A stretch of DNA of 14,862 nt, from positions 1-14,862 of the forward strand of contig DZCR01000079.1 in the NCBI GenBank assembly GCA_022736495.1, written 5' to 3'. Under the pieces are notes generated by a model. The model did not search any database. It worked only from the letters and a program-made list of their open reading frames with translations, and was not told the origin of the DNA. Shown here one piece after another: positions 14,766 through 14,862 of the stretch. Position numbers and translations under genes: made by a program. This stretch comes from Desulfobacca acetoxidans (GTDB lineage: Bacteria; Desulfobacterota; Desulfobaccia; Desulfobaccales; 0-14-0-80-60-11). The first letter of the stretch is position 1. Each line of letters begins with the position of its first letter.

Positions 14766-14804
14766 AGCAATACCCTTCCCGGCGCAAACCGGTCTGATTG
14801 TGAA

Positions 14805-14832
14805 TGATTACTCAAGTAGCGCCCTTTGTCAA
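14805..14832 (-). promoter_or_regulatory. sigma70-like promoter of the Kor operon
   Basis: On the minus strand a perfect TTGACA (14832-14827) is followed after 16 bases by TAATCA (14810-14805), a poor -10 (alternatively AATCAT after 17). A strong -35 with a weak -10 and direct repeats abutting the -35 suggest activator dependence. Confidence 0.5.
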
Positions 14833-14833
14833 C

Positions 14834-14862
14834 ATAATAGTTGGCTTAATAATAGTTGGCTT
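14834..14862. repeat. Two 14-base direct repeats, period 15, next to the Kor -35
   Basis: The 14-base unit ATAATAGTTGGCTT occurs at 14834-14847 and again at 14849-14862, identical, ending exactly at the window edge. On the minus strand the copies read AAGCCAACTATTAT and end one base short of TTGACA. They could be tandem activator sites or the start of a longer tandem array. The edge hides which. Confidence 0.6.

Noticed and set aside
1..14862. CRISPR array, insertion sequence, rRNA or prophage genes
   Set aside because: No spaced repeat array, transposase, rRNA segment or phage structural gene was seen. The only direct repeats are the two 14-base units at the right edge, too short and too close for CRISPR.

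Overview
The window reads as a piece of an anaerobic Desulfobacterota-type chromosome (sulfate reducer or syntroph). This is inferred from giant HdrA-type flavoproteins, MvhD-type electron-transfer subunits that appear to carry selenocysteine, a 2-oxoacid:ferredoxin oxidoreductase, and GC-rich coding sequence with strong Shine-Dalgarno sites. The exact lineage cannot be fixed from sequence alone. No hydrogenase, HdrB/HdrC, aromatic-ring reductase or selenocysteine-machinery gene lies inside the window.

Layout. Positions 1-84: the 5' part of a tRNA-Leu(CAA) gene (minus strand) with its own promoter. It loses tRNA identity just after the anticodon stem and runs into AT-rich DNA at the window edge. 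Positions 85-455: non-coding, with a perfect palindromic repeat and a strong bidirectional terminator. Positions 456-9324: a minus-strand operon, in transcription order (1) a 1485-residue HdrA with an inserted NfnB/GltD-like NAD(P)H dehydrogenase domain, (2) an MvhD with selenocysteine at residue 68, (3) a 1008-residue HdrA, (4) an MvhD with selenocysteine at residue 17. A sigma70-like promoter sits at 9397-9425. Positions 9482-10542: a divergent promoter, a structured 187-base leader and a DUF169 gene (plus strand). Positions 10621-11864: a U32-family gene (minus) with promoter and structured leader. Positions 12013-14832: a minus-strand operon for a gamma-alpha fused KorA, KorB and a 55-residue membrane protein, with a promoter preceded by two 14-base direct repeats at the window edge.

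The main result is that both mvhD genes are split by an in-frame TGA that ordinary gene calling would treat as a stop or as two fragments. In each, the TGA falls exactly on a conserved Cys codon of the MvhD family. Each is followed at the proper distance by a 7-bp hairpin with a 3-base GG-starting loop, as expected of a bacterial SECIS element. The two paralogues share residue numbering: one has U17/C68, the other C17/U68. The Sec residue has therefore moved between two putative cluster-ligand positions after (or before) duplication of an hdrA-mvhD module.

Likely joint function (inference): the 2-oxoacid oxidoreductase makes reduced ferredoxin and acyl-CoA. The HdrA/MvhD proteins connect ferredoxin, NAD(P)H (through the inserted NfnB-like domain) and an unknown partner by flavin-based electron transfer, possibly bifurcation or confurcation. 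The acceptor module would be encoded elsewhere.
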